A stretch of 64,000 nt of DNA from Actinomyces johnsonii. Lineage in GTDB: Bacteria > Actinomycetota > Actinomycetes > Actinomycetales > Actinomycetaceae. A program made the translations under genes and the position numbers. The stretch covers positions 1 through 64,000 of the forward strand of contig NZ_VICB01000022.1 in the NCBI RefSeq assembly GCF_006546835.1, written 5' to 3'. Numbering within the stretch: position 1 is the stretch's first letter; each line of letters opens with the position of its first letter. The notes below the pieces were generated by a model. That model was given only the letters and a program-made list of their open reading frames with translations. It did no database searches and was not told where the DNA came from. Shown piece by piece: positions 27,395-35,115 of the stretch.

Positions 27395-27762
27395 GGGGAT
27401 GATCGGTTTCGACGACGGTCGTAGGTTCAGGAGAAGCGGGTCGAGGATGCGCAGTCATCTCGTCAACGCTCTGCGCGAACCAATAGGTGCCGATAACACT
27501 CGCACCGACTTCGCCCTCGCCGCCTGAGCGAGCCTCGAAGTCCGTCAGCCCGGGGAGCGCTTCCGCCCCGGTTCCTGACGTCATCTAGGAAGCCACTGCT
27601 GAGAGCCCGTGTCGGTAGGGCTCTTGGGACTTCTCATCGACTGAGCCCGTCGGCGTCCTTGCTCGCGTGAGATGCCGGGGCCGAGAAAATCGCTAGCGAG
27701 CTGCACCCGGAGAAGTCCTGTTGTGCGTCCGTCGGACGGGGGTTCGATTCCCCCCATCTCCA
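27395..27762 (+). ncRNA. ssrA: Transfer-messenger RNA (tmRNA)
   Basis: The 5' end GGGGATGATCGGTTTCGACG and 3' end GGTTCGATTCCCCCCATCTC are the tRNA-like ends of tmRNA; 5' GGGGATG pairs with 3' CATCTCC. The tag frame gives ADNTRTDFALAA and a stop near 27490-27528, with the usual hydrophobic ALAA end that directs proteolysis. Several pseudoknot-like GC hairpins follow. Encoded bases after the acceptor are ACAA, so the CCA tail must be added. smpB lies upstream. The 3' end coincides with the left boundary of the prophage. Confidence 0.95.
27733..27762 (+). other. Probable attL core in the 3' end of ssrA
   Basis: The tRNA-like 3' arm of tmRNA is a classic target for tyrosine integrases. Immediately downstream begin phage genes, and a tyrosine integrase lies at the far right of the window. 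No second copy of this arm was found inside the window, so attR should lie beyond base 64000. The exact core length cannot be fixed with one copy. Confidence 0.6.
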
Positions 27763-27808
27763 CAAGCAACTGATTTTCCAACGAAAAGTTCCTATCATTG
27801 CCTGCTGC

Positions 27809-27827
27809 GGGTACAGGATGGGTACAG
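27809..27827. repeat. GGGTACAG direct repeat beside attL
   Basis: Two copies of GGGTACAG at 27809-27816 and 27820-27827 start 11 bases apart, about one helical turn, 47 bases inside the prophage boundary. Spacing and place fit arm-type binding sites of a tyrosine integrase or excisionase sites. Confidence 0.4.
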
Positions 27828-27843
27828 TACTTGGGAACGCAGA

Positions 27844-27882
27844 ATGGCGCCCCACCACCCAGCGAGGGTGGTGGGGCGCCAT
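27844..27882 (-). terminator. Terminator at left end of phage late operon
   Basis: A perfect 17-bp stem (27844-27860 with 27866-27882) around a 5-base loop, directly downstream of the last leftward phage gene. The core CCCACCACCC/GGGTGGTGGG recurs in the hairpin at 62981. It should end leftward late transcription before it enters ssrA. Confidence 0.8.
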
Positions 27883-27894
27883 CGTGTCGCTGCG

Positions 27895-28062
27895 TCAGCC
27901 GCCCATCGAGGCCGACTGGCTGAGGCTGGCGATGGCCTCGGTGAGCAGGTCCTGGGCCTGCTCGAGGTCTTGGCGCATAGTCTCGGCCCACGCAGGGTCG
28001 CAGGAGGCCGGATCCTCTGGCGTCCATTGGGCGAGTGTGCGGGCGACGACGTCGGCGATCAT
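27895..28062 (-). CDS. Small phage protein, last gene of late operon
   Basis: 55 residues starting MIADVVARTLAQWTPEDPAS and continuing with an acidic helix (MRQDLEQAQDLLTEAIASLS). The ATG at 28062 overlaps the stop of the preceding membrane protein gene (ATGA), which supports its reality. No membrane segment or known motif is seen. Its position after the lysis genes suggests an accessory lysis or late function, unproven. Confidence 0.6.
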   Translation of the reverse strand: MIADVVARTLAQWTPEDPASCDPAWAETMRQDLEQAQDLLTEAIASLSQSASMGG

Positions 28063-28541
28063 CTGGCCGTCTCCAACGCTGCGATCCGCTCGTCGAGACG
28101 GGTGTGGGCATGCTCGGCCGAGGCTGTCAGGGCGCGGATGTCGTCGCGCATCCCGTCGATCTGGTCCTCGGCGCGGCGGTCCCGTCTCTCACGGGTGTCA
28201 CGCTCCTGAATGCGGGCGAGCTCGGCGGCATCCATTCGCTTGAGGATCGTATCCACTGCAGCTCGGACTTCGTCGAGGTCGTCACGGATGTGGGTGCCGT
28301 GACTGTTGGTGGTGGCATCCACTGCCTGCTCTGCCGCCTCTCTGGCTCCTTTGGCTCGGTCTCCGACCTCAGCGACTTGCGAGTGCAGGGCCCCGATCTG
28401 GGACTCGACCCAGGCGCGCGCCCAGCGCACGCCCATTGTGGCCAGACCGATGACAGCCAAGAGGAAGACCCCCGCTGCCGCCGCGACCTCCTGCGAGGAG
28501 AAGACCTCCACGAGGGGGTGCGACGGCATGACGGTGCTCAT
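28059..28541 (-). CDS. Phage membrane-anchored coiled-coil protein (lysis cassette)
   Basis: 160 residues. One membrane helix near residues 17-37 (AAAAGVFLLAVIGLATMGVR), then a long charged coiled coil (VEVGDRAKGAREAAEQAV-like heptads through residue 155). Arrangement and place after the holin-like gene resemble the DUF2746 or LysZ-like membrane proteins of actinophages. It may form part of the lysis machinery or anchor it to the membrane. Its start shares a base with the stop of the holin gene (28541), and its stop overlaps the next gene. Confidence 0.65.
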   Translation of the reverse strand: MSTVMPSHPLVEVFSSQEVAAAAGVFLLAVIGLATMGVRWARAWVESQIGALHSQVAEVGDRAKGAREAAEQAVDATTNSHGTHIRDDLDEVRAAVDTILKRMDAAELARIQERDTRERRDRRAEDQIDGMRDDIRALTASAEHAHTRLDERIAALETAR

Positions 28542-28912
28542 CAGAGTCCCGTCCCGCTCCGGGTGTCGTCCCCGTGGCTGGGGGTGTAGTCCTCCCGGGT
28601 CTCACCGCCGGGAGTAAGGATCCCGGCCCAGCTCAGGATGGAAACGCCACCGATCTTGATGCGGGACAAGGCCTGGAAAGCAAGCCAAGCGAAGCCGAGG
28701 AACTGAACAGCCTGGGCGGACAGCGTCTCGGCGGCCAGGGGGTAGGCGCTGATGGCCCACGCGCCAGCCGTGAGGACGACGGCGGCAGCGACCACGAGGG
28801 CGACGCGGCGTCCCCGGGTCCACCAGGGACGGTCCAGCGCCGCCTGCACCAGAGGCCACAGGATCCCCAGGACAACGGTAGTGACGAAAGGGTCTGAGAC
28901 TAGCGTGCTCAC
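28541..28912 (-). CDS. Holin-like protein
   Basis: 123 residues with three hydrophobic segments: VTTVVLGILWPLVQAAL (about 10-26), VALVVAAAVVLTAGAWAISA (about 37-56) and QAVQFLGFAWLAFQAL (about 67-82). The tail is hydrophilic and charged. This size and topology, and its place directly after the endolysin gene (4-base overlap at 28909-28912), fit a holin that opens the membrane for the endolysin. Confidence 0.75.
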   Translation of the reverse strand: MSTLVSDPFVTTVVLGILWPLVQAALDRPWWTRGRRVALVVAAAVVLTAGAWAISAYPLAAETLSAQAVQFLGFAWLAFQALSRIKIGGVSILSWAGILTPGGETREDYTPSHGDDTRSGTGL

Positions 28913-30549
28913 AGGACGCCTCCCTGTGGCTCGGGCTTCTCGGTCGTAGCGGCCGCCTTGACTGCTTCCAAAACAGCCGCAGTGGCCGCCTCAATATCCT
29001 TTTTGCCCGCCAGGCCGCCGAACAATACGTTGTACTGAGCCCACGAGTCCTTCACCAAAGTGTTGAAGTCTTCGCCGGAGACCCATACTGTCCGGTAACC
29101 GGCGCGGTAGAACGCATCGGCCGTGGACTGCGTCATGGAATGAGCGCCCAGACCGGGGGTGAGACGGGCATATCCGTAGGTGCCGTCTCCGAAATCCAAG
29201 CCAAGAATCTTCATGTTGTCTTCCTCATCTGTATCTGTAGGGGTTGCGGCCGGGGTGCCGGCCATGGCGTCCCACTGGGCGGCCGTGCCGTTCCAGCGGT
29301 TGAGGTCGAGGTTCCCGCCCCAGCCGGGCAGGTAGCCCATATCGGTGTACTGGTGGCACAGGCAGGTGCCCCAGTAGGGAAGGGCCGGGTTATCCGGGGG
29401 CGCGTACCCGTCGTGTCGGTCGCTGTAGTAGCGGCCGTCCGCATACCAGAGGGGGTACTGAGCAGCGGCGGAGGACCAGTCGCTGCTGTTCAAGCCATTC
29501 CCGTTCAGGTAGATGCCGGGGGTCTTGCCGGTGCGGACCTTGACCCGCTCGAGCCAGGTGAGCGCCCAGCCGGGCCCCTGGGGTAGTGCGTTGTCCTCGA
29601 AGTCGAGCCAGAGGGTGGCCTCGCTGACCCAACCGCCGGCGTTGTCCAGGAAGTAATCCGCTTGGGCGACAGCATCGCCGGGGCGGGCGAAGTGGTAGAG
29701 CCCGAGCCGCCGCCCATTCTCCACGGCGCTGGCCGCCTGGTCGTTCAGCGATGGATTGACATAGAAATCATCCTCACTGACCTTGACAATGACGAAGTCG
29801 GCGGGGGTCGCAGAGAAGCTGATACCGGCTTGGTGGCTCGAGACGTCGACGCCGTGAGTAAGTGCGCTCGAGGACGGCGCGGCAGGCGCGGGTTGGGGCT
29901 CCGGTACCGGGGTGGTGGAGGCGAACTCAGACCACTGCTGGGCGAACTTAGCCGGATTGAACCTATGACAGGATGTCCAGACGCCCCGCTGCGTATACGG
30001 GTGGGAAGCGTAGTCCACACTTCGGGTCTCGCCCCCGGTCTGGTCGCCCACGGGCTCATCCGGGTCGTCCCACCCGTCGGAGCCCTGAGAGTCCTCCCAC
30101 GCCTCAGACAAGATGCCGCCAGCGGCGTCGGTAATCATGACGACATGGCCGACGCCACCCTCGGGCTTGGAGGACAGGAGCACATCACCGGTTCGAAAAC
30201 CACCGGCGGGGTACAGGTCCGAGTCAGCCCAGGGGACCTCCTCAAGACCCCGCGCCTCCATCCCGGCGCGTAGATTCCCGGTCCAGAACGCATCGATTTC
30301 GAGCAGCGCGGGATGCCCCCAAGGGACACCGCAGACGGCGTGCAACCCGTAGTTAAGGGCACCGCACACGAGACTGGAGCAGTCGGCGGCCGCATCGGCA
30401 GTCAGCCACCCCTTCTCGTCGCTGTACTTGAAGACAGTGCACCTGGCAGGCTGCGAATAGCCCACGCTGAACGGGCCGCCCTGCGCCTTCTCCGGACCGG
30501 CCTCGGCCCAGTAGCGAGCTTGCCCAGCCGCAACAGTTGCAACAGACAT
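28909..30549 (-). CDS. Endolysin: NlpC/P60- or CHAP-like domain plus GH25 lysozyme
   Basis: 546 residues, no signal peptide. Domain 1 (about 1-200) is a cysteine amidase/peptidase: ADCSSLVCGALNYG with Cys57, and GGVGHVVMITDA with the catalytic His. Domain 2 (about 230-425) is a GH25 muramidase: HGVDVSSHQ at its start, FVIVKVSE, LGLYHFARPGD and ATLWLDFEDN with the catalytic acids. Domain 3 (about 446-546) begins MKILGLDFGDGTYGYARL and ends with an Ala-rich helix; it may bind the cell wall. An in-frame ATG at 29214 has GAGGAA 8 bases upstream, so domain 3 could also be made on its own. ATG 30549 has GGAAAGGAAA upstream. Confidence 0.9.
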   Translation of the reverse strand: MSVATVAAGQARYWAEAGPEKAQGGPFSVGYSQPARCTVFKYSDEKGWLTADAAADCSSLVCGALNYGLHAVCGVPWGHPALLEIDAFWTGNLRAGMEARGLEEVPWADSDLYPAGGFRTGDVLLSSKPEGGVGHVVMITDAAGGILSEAWEDSQGSDGWDDPDEPVGDQTGGETRSVDYASHPYTQRGVWTSCHRFNPAKFAQQWSEFASTTPVPEPQPAPAAPSSSALTHGVDVSSHQAGISFSATPADFVIVKVSEDDFYVNPSLNDQAASAVENGRRLGLYHFARPGDAVAQADYFLDNAGGWVSEATLWLDFEDNALPQGPGWALTWLERVKVRTGKTPGIYLNGNGLNSSDWSSAAAQYPLWYADGRYYSDRHDGYAPPDNPALPYWGTCLCHQYTDMGYLPGWGGNLDLNRWNGTAAQWDAMAGTPAATPTDTDEEDNMKILGLDFGDGTYGYARLTPGLGAHSMTQSTADAFYRAGYRTVWVSGEDFNTLVKDSWAQYNVLFGGLAGKKDIEAATAAVLEAVKAAATTEKPEPQGGVL

Positions 30550-30579
30550 GCCTGTTGTTTCCTTTCCATATTCAGGTAT

Positions 30580-30603
30580 AAAAAAACCCCACCAATGGGG
30601 GGA
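30580..30603 (-). terminator. Intrinsic terminator before the lysis cassette
   Basis: On the minus strand CCCCATTGGTGGGG is followed directly by TTTTTTT, a short hairpin plus U run. It lies between the tail-tip gene (stop at 30621) and the endolysin start (30549), so lysis gene expression may depend on readthrough or a separate promoter. Confidence 0.65.
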
Positions 30604-30620
30604 GCATGAAAGGTGGATGG

Positions 30621-31220
30621 TCAGAATCCGACAGCGATGTACATAAGTGCATGCGCGCGAGACTTGTCATTCTCATTAGGGAACATGACCCGGAATCCCG
30701 TCCGATCGAGGTCGTAGACCGCTGGCGGAGTCATTGACGTGAACTGCCACTTCACAGAGTTGTTCCAAATCGGCTGGAAGACAACCGCCACGCACGAATT
30801 TGGGAACGGCTCGGCAAATGTCTGGAACGGCAGCCAACCCGAGCCGTACTCCAGGCTGTCGGTGAACCCGGCGATACGACCGATCTTGAACATGCTGAGG
30901 TCATGAGGTCCTTGTGGCGTGTATGTGAGCCCCAGGTCCCCGGACTGCTGGGCCTCCATGCGGAGCCGGCTCGTCCCTGACCAATGGAGGCCATCCCACA
31001 CCAGAAGTGCATGGATATCCGTGCGCCACACGAACACTGGGTAGACCTCAGAGATCTTGACCCCCGCGGCCTTGAGAGCGGCGACATGCTGGATTGCGGC
31101 AGCCTCTGACGCGCACGCTTTGACTGACGGGACCGAGCGCGAGAACTCCAGAATAGATTGCCTGGACGCAGGCTCGCTCCCATTTGGCACCTGATGACCT
31201 CTAACATCAATGGAAGGCAT
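30621..31220 (-). CDS. Phage tail fibre/receptor-binding candidate
   Basis: 199 residues from the ATG at 31220, which has GGAGAGGAG upstream; the longer frame lacks support. N-terminal helical stretch (VPSVKACASEAAAIQHVAALK), then a beta-rich region ending GFRVMFPNENDKSRAHALMYIAVGF-type residues. The C-terminus resembles the ending of tail spike domains that finish in a strand, but no family is certain. Position between minor tail genes and the lysis cassette supports a host-contact role. Confidence 0.5.
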   Translation of the reverse strand: MPSIDVRGHQVPNGSEPASRQSILEFSRSVPSVKACASEAAAIQHVAALKAAGVKISEVYPVFVWRTDIHALLVWDGLHWSGTSRLRMEAQQSGDLGLTYTPQGPHDLSMFKIGRIAGFTDSLEYGSGWLPFQTFAEPFPNSCVAVVFQPIWNNSVKWQFTSMTPPAVYDLDRTGFRVMFPNENDKSRAHALMYIAVGF

Positions 31221-31224
31221 GTGA

Positions 31225-31428
31225 TTACTCCTCTCCTGCCGCGGAAGCGGCCTTAAGGGCGGTTGACTCGGCCTCACCTGGGCCAGGACCGGATTGCGAT
31301 GTCCGTCTGAGCTCATCAACTATTTCGGAGATGAACTCAAGCGCACCCGTCTCATGCCAATAAACATGGCCGGGTATATCCGCGATCACGGCACCACACA
31401 GGCCGCACACCGACCACCCTCCGCTCAT
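31225..31428 (-). CDS. Small phage protein with CxxC/His motif
   Basis: 67 residues from the ATG at 31428, which overlaps the preceding stop by four bases (ATGA). It begins MSGGWSVCGLCGAVIADIPG and then HVYWHETG, a C-x2-C plus H-x3-H pattern that could hold zinc. The rest is an Ala/Glu/Ser helix. Similar short proteins are common among minor tail genes of actinophages; function unknown. Confidence 0.6.
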   Translation of the reverse strand: MSGGWSVCGLCGAVIADIPGHVYWHETGALEFISEIVDELRRTSQSGPGPGEAESTALKAASAAGEE

Positions 31429-32195
31429 AGCTGCACCTCGCACTCCAGGGACAGCACCATCGAGTCCCCCAGGCCACGGAGACCGCCGTAGACCGTGCCC
31501 ACCAGGGCAATCCCCTGACCATCAAGAAGGCCAGCCGCGAGCGCGGTGACGTCGATTGTGGTGGTCTGGTTGTTGGCGATGATCGCCGCTGTCTGGGGGC
31601 CGGTGGGTTGGGGACCGGCGTCGGTGTAGGTGGCGCACTGGAGGACTGCGCTCCAGTTGCCGGGGTTGGCGGCGTTTCCTGTGGCGGTGAGGGTGGCTCG
31701 GGTGATTTTTGTGGCGCCGATGGCGGGGATCTGCTGGCCGTAGGTGGCCAGACCGGTCAGGGTGCCGGTTCCTGCGTTTCCTTGGCTGAGGTCGCGGGGG
31801 TGGCCGACGACGGCGGCGTTGAATCGGCCCCAGCCGGTGGGGGCGTGGGTGCCGGTCCAGGCGGGGTGGGCGGTGCAGGTGATGGTGTGTGTGGTGGGTG
31901 TGGGGGGTTTGAATGTGGGTGGGGCGGTTTTGGGGGCTGGGGCTGGGCCGAGGACGTGGATGGGTCGTCCAGTGTCGGGGTCGAGGAGGACGTGTGCGGT
32001 GGCGACGCCGGTCCAGGTGGAGGCGGTGGCTGGCAGGCTGATGCCTGCAGAGCCGAGGAGAGAGACGGTGACGGTGGTGCCGCCGTCGGCGACGTCGAGG
32101 ACGCGGGCGACGGCGACCATGGTGCGGTCGGAGCCGGTGCGGGGGCTCTCGTCGGCTGGAGCGGTGCTAAGGAGGTCGAGGATGGGCAGGTTCAT
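31425..32195 (-). CDS. Phage minor tail protein (hypothetical)
   Basis: 256 residues from the ATG at 32195, overlapping the upstream stop (ATGA). N-terminal third is beta-rich (VAVARVLDVADGGTTVTVSL, WTGVATAHVLLDPDTGRPIH), followed by a Pro/Thr linker (PAPKTAPPTFKPPTPTTHT) and a C-terminal domain that ends SMVLSLECEVQL. The linker and second domain suggest a surface-exposed tail-tip protein, perhaps a jelly-roll-like lectin. No catalytic motif is seen. Confidence 0.6.
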   Translation of the reverse strand: MNLPILDLLSTAPADESPRTGSDRTMVAVARVLDVADGGTTVTVSLLGSAGISLPATASTWTGVATAHVLLDPDTGRPIHVLGPAPAPKTAPPTFKPPTPTTHTITCTAHPAWTGTHAPTGWGRFNAAVVGHPRDLSQGNAGTGTLTGLATYGQQIPAIGATKITRATLTATGNAANPGNWSAVLQCATYTDAGPQPTGPQTAAIIANNQTTTIDVTALAAGLLDGQGIALVGTVYGGLRGLGDSMVLSLECEVQL

Positions 32196-33316
32196 GTCGT
32201 GGTCGCCACCTCGACGTCGGAGCGGGATGTGCCGCTGTAGATGAGGGGGATCTCGGTGGAGGAAATGATTCCCCACTGGTTGATGGTGGCCGCGCCGTCA
32301 ACATTGGAGGCGGTGAGCTCGACGGGGGTGTCCAGGGTGAGGTTCGGATTGGGGACGTGGGTGACGGGGACTGTGGTCTTCTGCCTGACCGAAGTGGCGA
32401 GCATCGCGGAGGCAGCGTGGAAGGCTGCGGTGGTGGAGGTGATGAGGGGAGAGCTGAAGAACTTGGTGGAGATGCCGTAGGGGCCGGAGGTCCGTAGGGG
32501 GCCGTCGGCTTGGTCGACGGTGGCCTGGAAGCGGGGCTGCCCGGCGTCGTTCTGGTCCTGGCCTCGGGCGACGATGCGGTTGTAGACCCCGTTCCGGGAG
32601 CCATGGCGGGTGATACCGATGACGGTGCCGTTCTCGCCGTCGGTTAGGGTCGTCTTGGGGCGCTCGGTGATGGCTGGGACGGGTGGGAGGGCGTAGAGGA
32701 CGCCGTCGGGGCCTTCGCGCAGTCGTGCTGGCCATGCGTCGGCGATCTCGTAGATCGCGTCGATTCGGGACTCTCCCCAGGACATGGAGGGGCAGGGACG
32801 GTTGATGAGGTCGTCGCTGATGACGACGCCCATGTGGCCGCCGGTCAGGCGGCGCAGCTCGGAGGCGAGCGTGCCGCGCGAGTAGGGGACGGTCGGGGAG
32901 GTGAGGCGATCCTCCTCCAGTCGGTGGAGTAGGGACTTGCCCGTGACGCGGATATCTGTGGCACCGACCTCCCACTGGGTGATGAGGAAACGCCCAAGAG
33001 GGACGTCCCACCGGTCGGTGGAGACGAGGGAGGAGACGGTGACCTGCACGTGGAGTACCTGTCCCATGGTCGCCAGCGGCGAGTCTGGTGCGAGCGGGGT
33101 CCAGTCGCGGGAGTTCTCGTCCTGGTCGGCGGCCCCGACCCTGGGGACTGTCAGGCTCAGGGTGCCTTGGACCTGCTGACTTGTCGTCCAGGTGACTGAG
33201 CCGGCCTTGACGGGCACTCGCCCCAGCCAGGCCCCGCCGAGCCATGAGTCCACGCGGGCCTCCCAGGAGAACACGCTGGTCATGGCGTCGGCGGGGATGT
33301 CGGGGCGTTGGAGCAC
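32192..33316 (-). CDS. Phage minor tail protein (distal tail/hub-like)
   Basis: About 374 residues from a GTG at 33316, which has AGGAGGT upstream and starts just after the stop of the previous gene; a longer frame to 33583 overlaps that gene. Begins MLQRPDIPADAMTSVFSWEA, then a domain with VGATDIRVTGKSLLHRLEED, a hub-like pattern of phage tail proteins (a region in which local coordinates are defined and tested). YNRIVARGQDQ and late VTHVPNPNLTLDTPVELTAS recur in siphophage tail proteins. It likely forms part of the tail tip complex. Confidence 0.7.
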   Translation of the reverse strand: MLQRPDIPADAMTSVFSWEARVDSWLGGAWLGRVPVKAGSVTWTTSQQVQGTLSLTVPRVGAADQDENSRDWTPLAPDSPLATMGQVLHVQVTVSSLVSTDRWDVPLGRFLITQWEVGATDIRVTGKSLLHRLEEDRLTSPTVPYSRGTLASELRRLTGGHMGVVISDDLINRPCPSMSWGESRIDAIYEIADAWPARLREGPDGVLYALPPVPAITERPKTTLTDGENGTVIGITRHGSRNGVYNRIVARGQDQNDAGQPRFQATVDQADGPLRTSGPYGISTKFFSSPLITSTTAAFHAASAMLATSVRQKTTVPVTHVPNPNLTLDTPVELTASNVDGAATINQWGIISSTEIPLIYSGTSRSDVEVATTT

Positions 33317-33318
33317 GG

Positions 33319-35115
33319 TTACCTGACCTCCTGCCAGATCGTGGTGTCGAAGTCGTCCCAGTCCAGGCCCATGGCATCGAGCCGTGCCCAGGTCAGGGAC
33401 GCTGCGTCGAAGTCGTCCCAGGTGGAGACCCCGACGATGCGCTGCGGCTCCGGGATCGAGCAGATGGTGCCTTTGATGGTCCAGGCCCGCTCCGCCCGGT
33501 CTTGGCGGGATGTGCGGGCTTGGGATATCGAGGTCAGAGCCATGACCGTCGTCAGTGGCACGTCGCAGGCACCGCGGCGGCACTGGACGCAGTGAGCGGG
33601 GTTGTGGAACAGGAGCGCGACGGTCGGGCGGGCCGCCAGTGCCGTCATCGTCTGCGTGTGCGCCCCGCTCGTACGGGCCGTCAGCGAGACCGTGCCTGCA
33701 CCCATGACCGGCGCAAAAACCATAACCGGGGTCGAGCGTCCCGGGATCTCATGAGCGGTGATCCGCTGGTCCGGGGTCCGGGCGTCGTCCCCCTGCCAAA
33801 TCAGGTCTAGGCGGCTGGCTCCGATGGCGTCGGTCATCAGGGATCGCCCCGACCAAGGGCGCGTGACTGGCGTTGACTCGACCGTCTGCCCATCCCAGGA
33901 CTGCACGATGCGGTACGTCAGTGGCGTGTTGACGGGGGCCAACGCGTCACCGAGCACCAGTTGAGAGTTCTCGCCCATGCGGCCACTGCCGCGCACCGTC
34001 CAGGAGAATCCGTCCGGTGTGTGACCGGTAACTTTTACCGTGGTCCCCGAGCGCGCGAGTAAAGGCGGCACGACTACCTGCACGACTGGGCCGTCGCCGT
34101 CGGGGATGATCGCGGTCAGGGTGAAGATCGGCCACCGACCGACCTCCTCGCGCGAGGAGGAGCTTCCCGGGACGCCGGTCCAGGAGTGGACCAGAGCCCG
34201 CCCGGAGTCGCCAATCCTGACCGGAGGGGTATCGCCGTCGAAGAACGCAGTGTTGGACACGTCTTCCCGCGTATCCCCGATCTGGAGGATCGCGTTGTCG
34301 ACCCAGAGGGTCTGGGCTGTCTCGTCGACTACCTCGACATGGGTGGCTCTGACCCCGGCGGCCAGGAAGAAGACAGGATAGAGGACCTCAATGCCGTCAG
34401 CGGCCAGGGTCTGGGCCGACGGGATGGTGACGGTGGCCTTGTCGGCGGCTGGCGAGCCCGTCAGGCTCTGGAATCCCCTCCCGAGGTAGGCCTTCTTCAG
34501 GACGCCGTCACTGGTGACGCCGTGGAAGCCGCCCCTCTGGATGAGGGTGCCGGCCACGGTCGATACGGCGCTCCATGACAGGGTCAGGGTGTGACCGGCG
34601 ACGGACGCAGCTGGGATGCCCCGGTGGAGGGTCCCAGTGACGGTCGCCCTCCCATCTGACACGTCTGCTCCGGTGGGCACCGTCCACGAGCCCGCCGCCG
34701 AGGAGACAGCCGCCCCCAACTTCCACGCGTCCGTGGAGGACATCGGCGGATAGGCTGCGATCCCGCTAGCTGGTGCGGCCAGGCCGGGCCGTACCACGCT
34801 GGCGCCGGCCGGGGCCTGCGCAGTGACGACGACGCGGCCCGCGCTCCTAGCCGGAGCCGAGACCCTCGCCTCCATCGCGGCGTTGGCAACGATCCACAAG
34901 CACAGGTCTACCGGGGAGCCGCCAGTGGTGACATCCGCTGCGAAAGAAACCCACTGGCCCGGCTTCACCTCCGGCTGTGAGGAAGACAGCGTCCACTTGC
35001 TCGATGACGGGATCACCCGCGCTTGCCCGGAGTCCACGGAGAGCGCGGCCTGGCCGGCGGCCCACCCGGCCAGGCTATTGAACGCTCCATTCTTCAAAAG
35101 GTTCGTCCGTGCCAT
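33319..35115 (-). CDS. Phage minor tail protein with carbohydrate-binding-like module
   Basis: 598 residues. Starts MARTNLLKNGAFNSLAGWAA, typical of a carbohydrate-binding module (N-G-x-F-x-x-x-x-x-W), with beta-rich repeats to about residue 290 and WVDNAILQIGDT closing the second such unit. The C-terminal half includes a region with RRGACDVPLTTVMAL and repeated WDDFDAASLTWARLDAMGL, a W-D-x-F/W-D repeat near the very end. Start overlaps the tape-measure stop by one base. It is probably a tail-tip protein that binds wall glycans. Confidence 0.7.
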   Translation of the reverse strand: MARTNLLKNGAFNSLAGWAAGQAALSVDSGQARVIPSSSKWTLSSSQPEVKPGQWVSFAADVTTGGSPVDLCLWIVANAAMEARVSAPARSAGRVVVTAQAPAGASVVRPGLAAPASGIAAYPPMSSTDAWKLGAAVSSAAGSWTVPTGADVSDGRATVTGTLHRGIPAASVAGHTLTLSWSAVSTVAGTLIQRGGFHGVTSDGVLKKAYLGRGFQSLTGSPAADKATVTIPSAQTLAADGIEVLYPVFFLAAGVRATHVEVVDETAQTLWVDNAILQIGDTREDVSNTAFFDGDTPPVRIGDSGRALVHSWTGVPGSSSSREEVGRWPIFTLTAIIPDGDGPVVQVVVPPLLARSGTTVKVTGHTPDGFSWTVRGSGRMGENSQLVLGDALAPVNTPLTYRIVQSWDGQTVESTPVTRPWSGRSLMTDAIGASRLDLIWQGDDARTPDQRITAHEIPGRSTPVMVFAPVMGAGTVSLTARTSGAHTQTMTALAARPTVALLFHNPAHCVQCRRGACDVPLTTVMALTSISQARTSRQDRAERAWTIKGTICSIPEPQRIVGVSTWDDFDAASLTWARLDAMGLDWDDFDTTIWQEVR

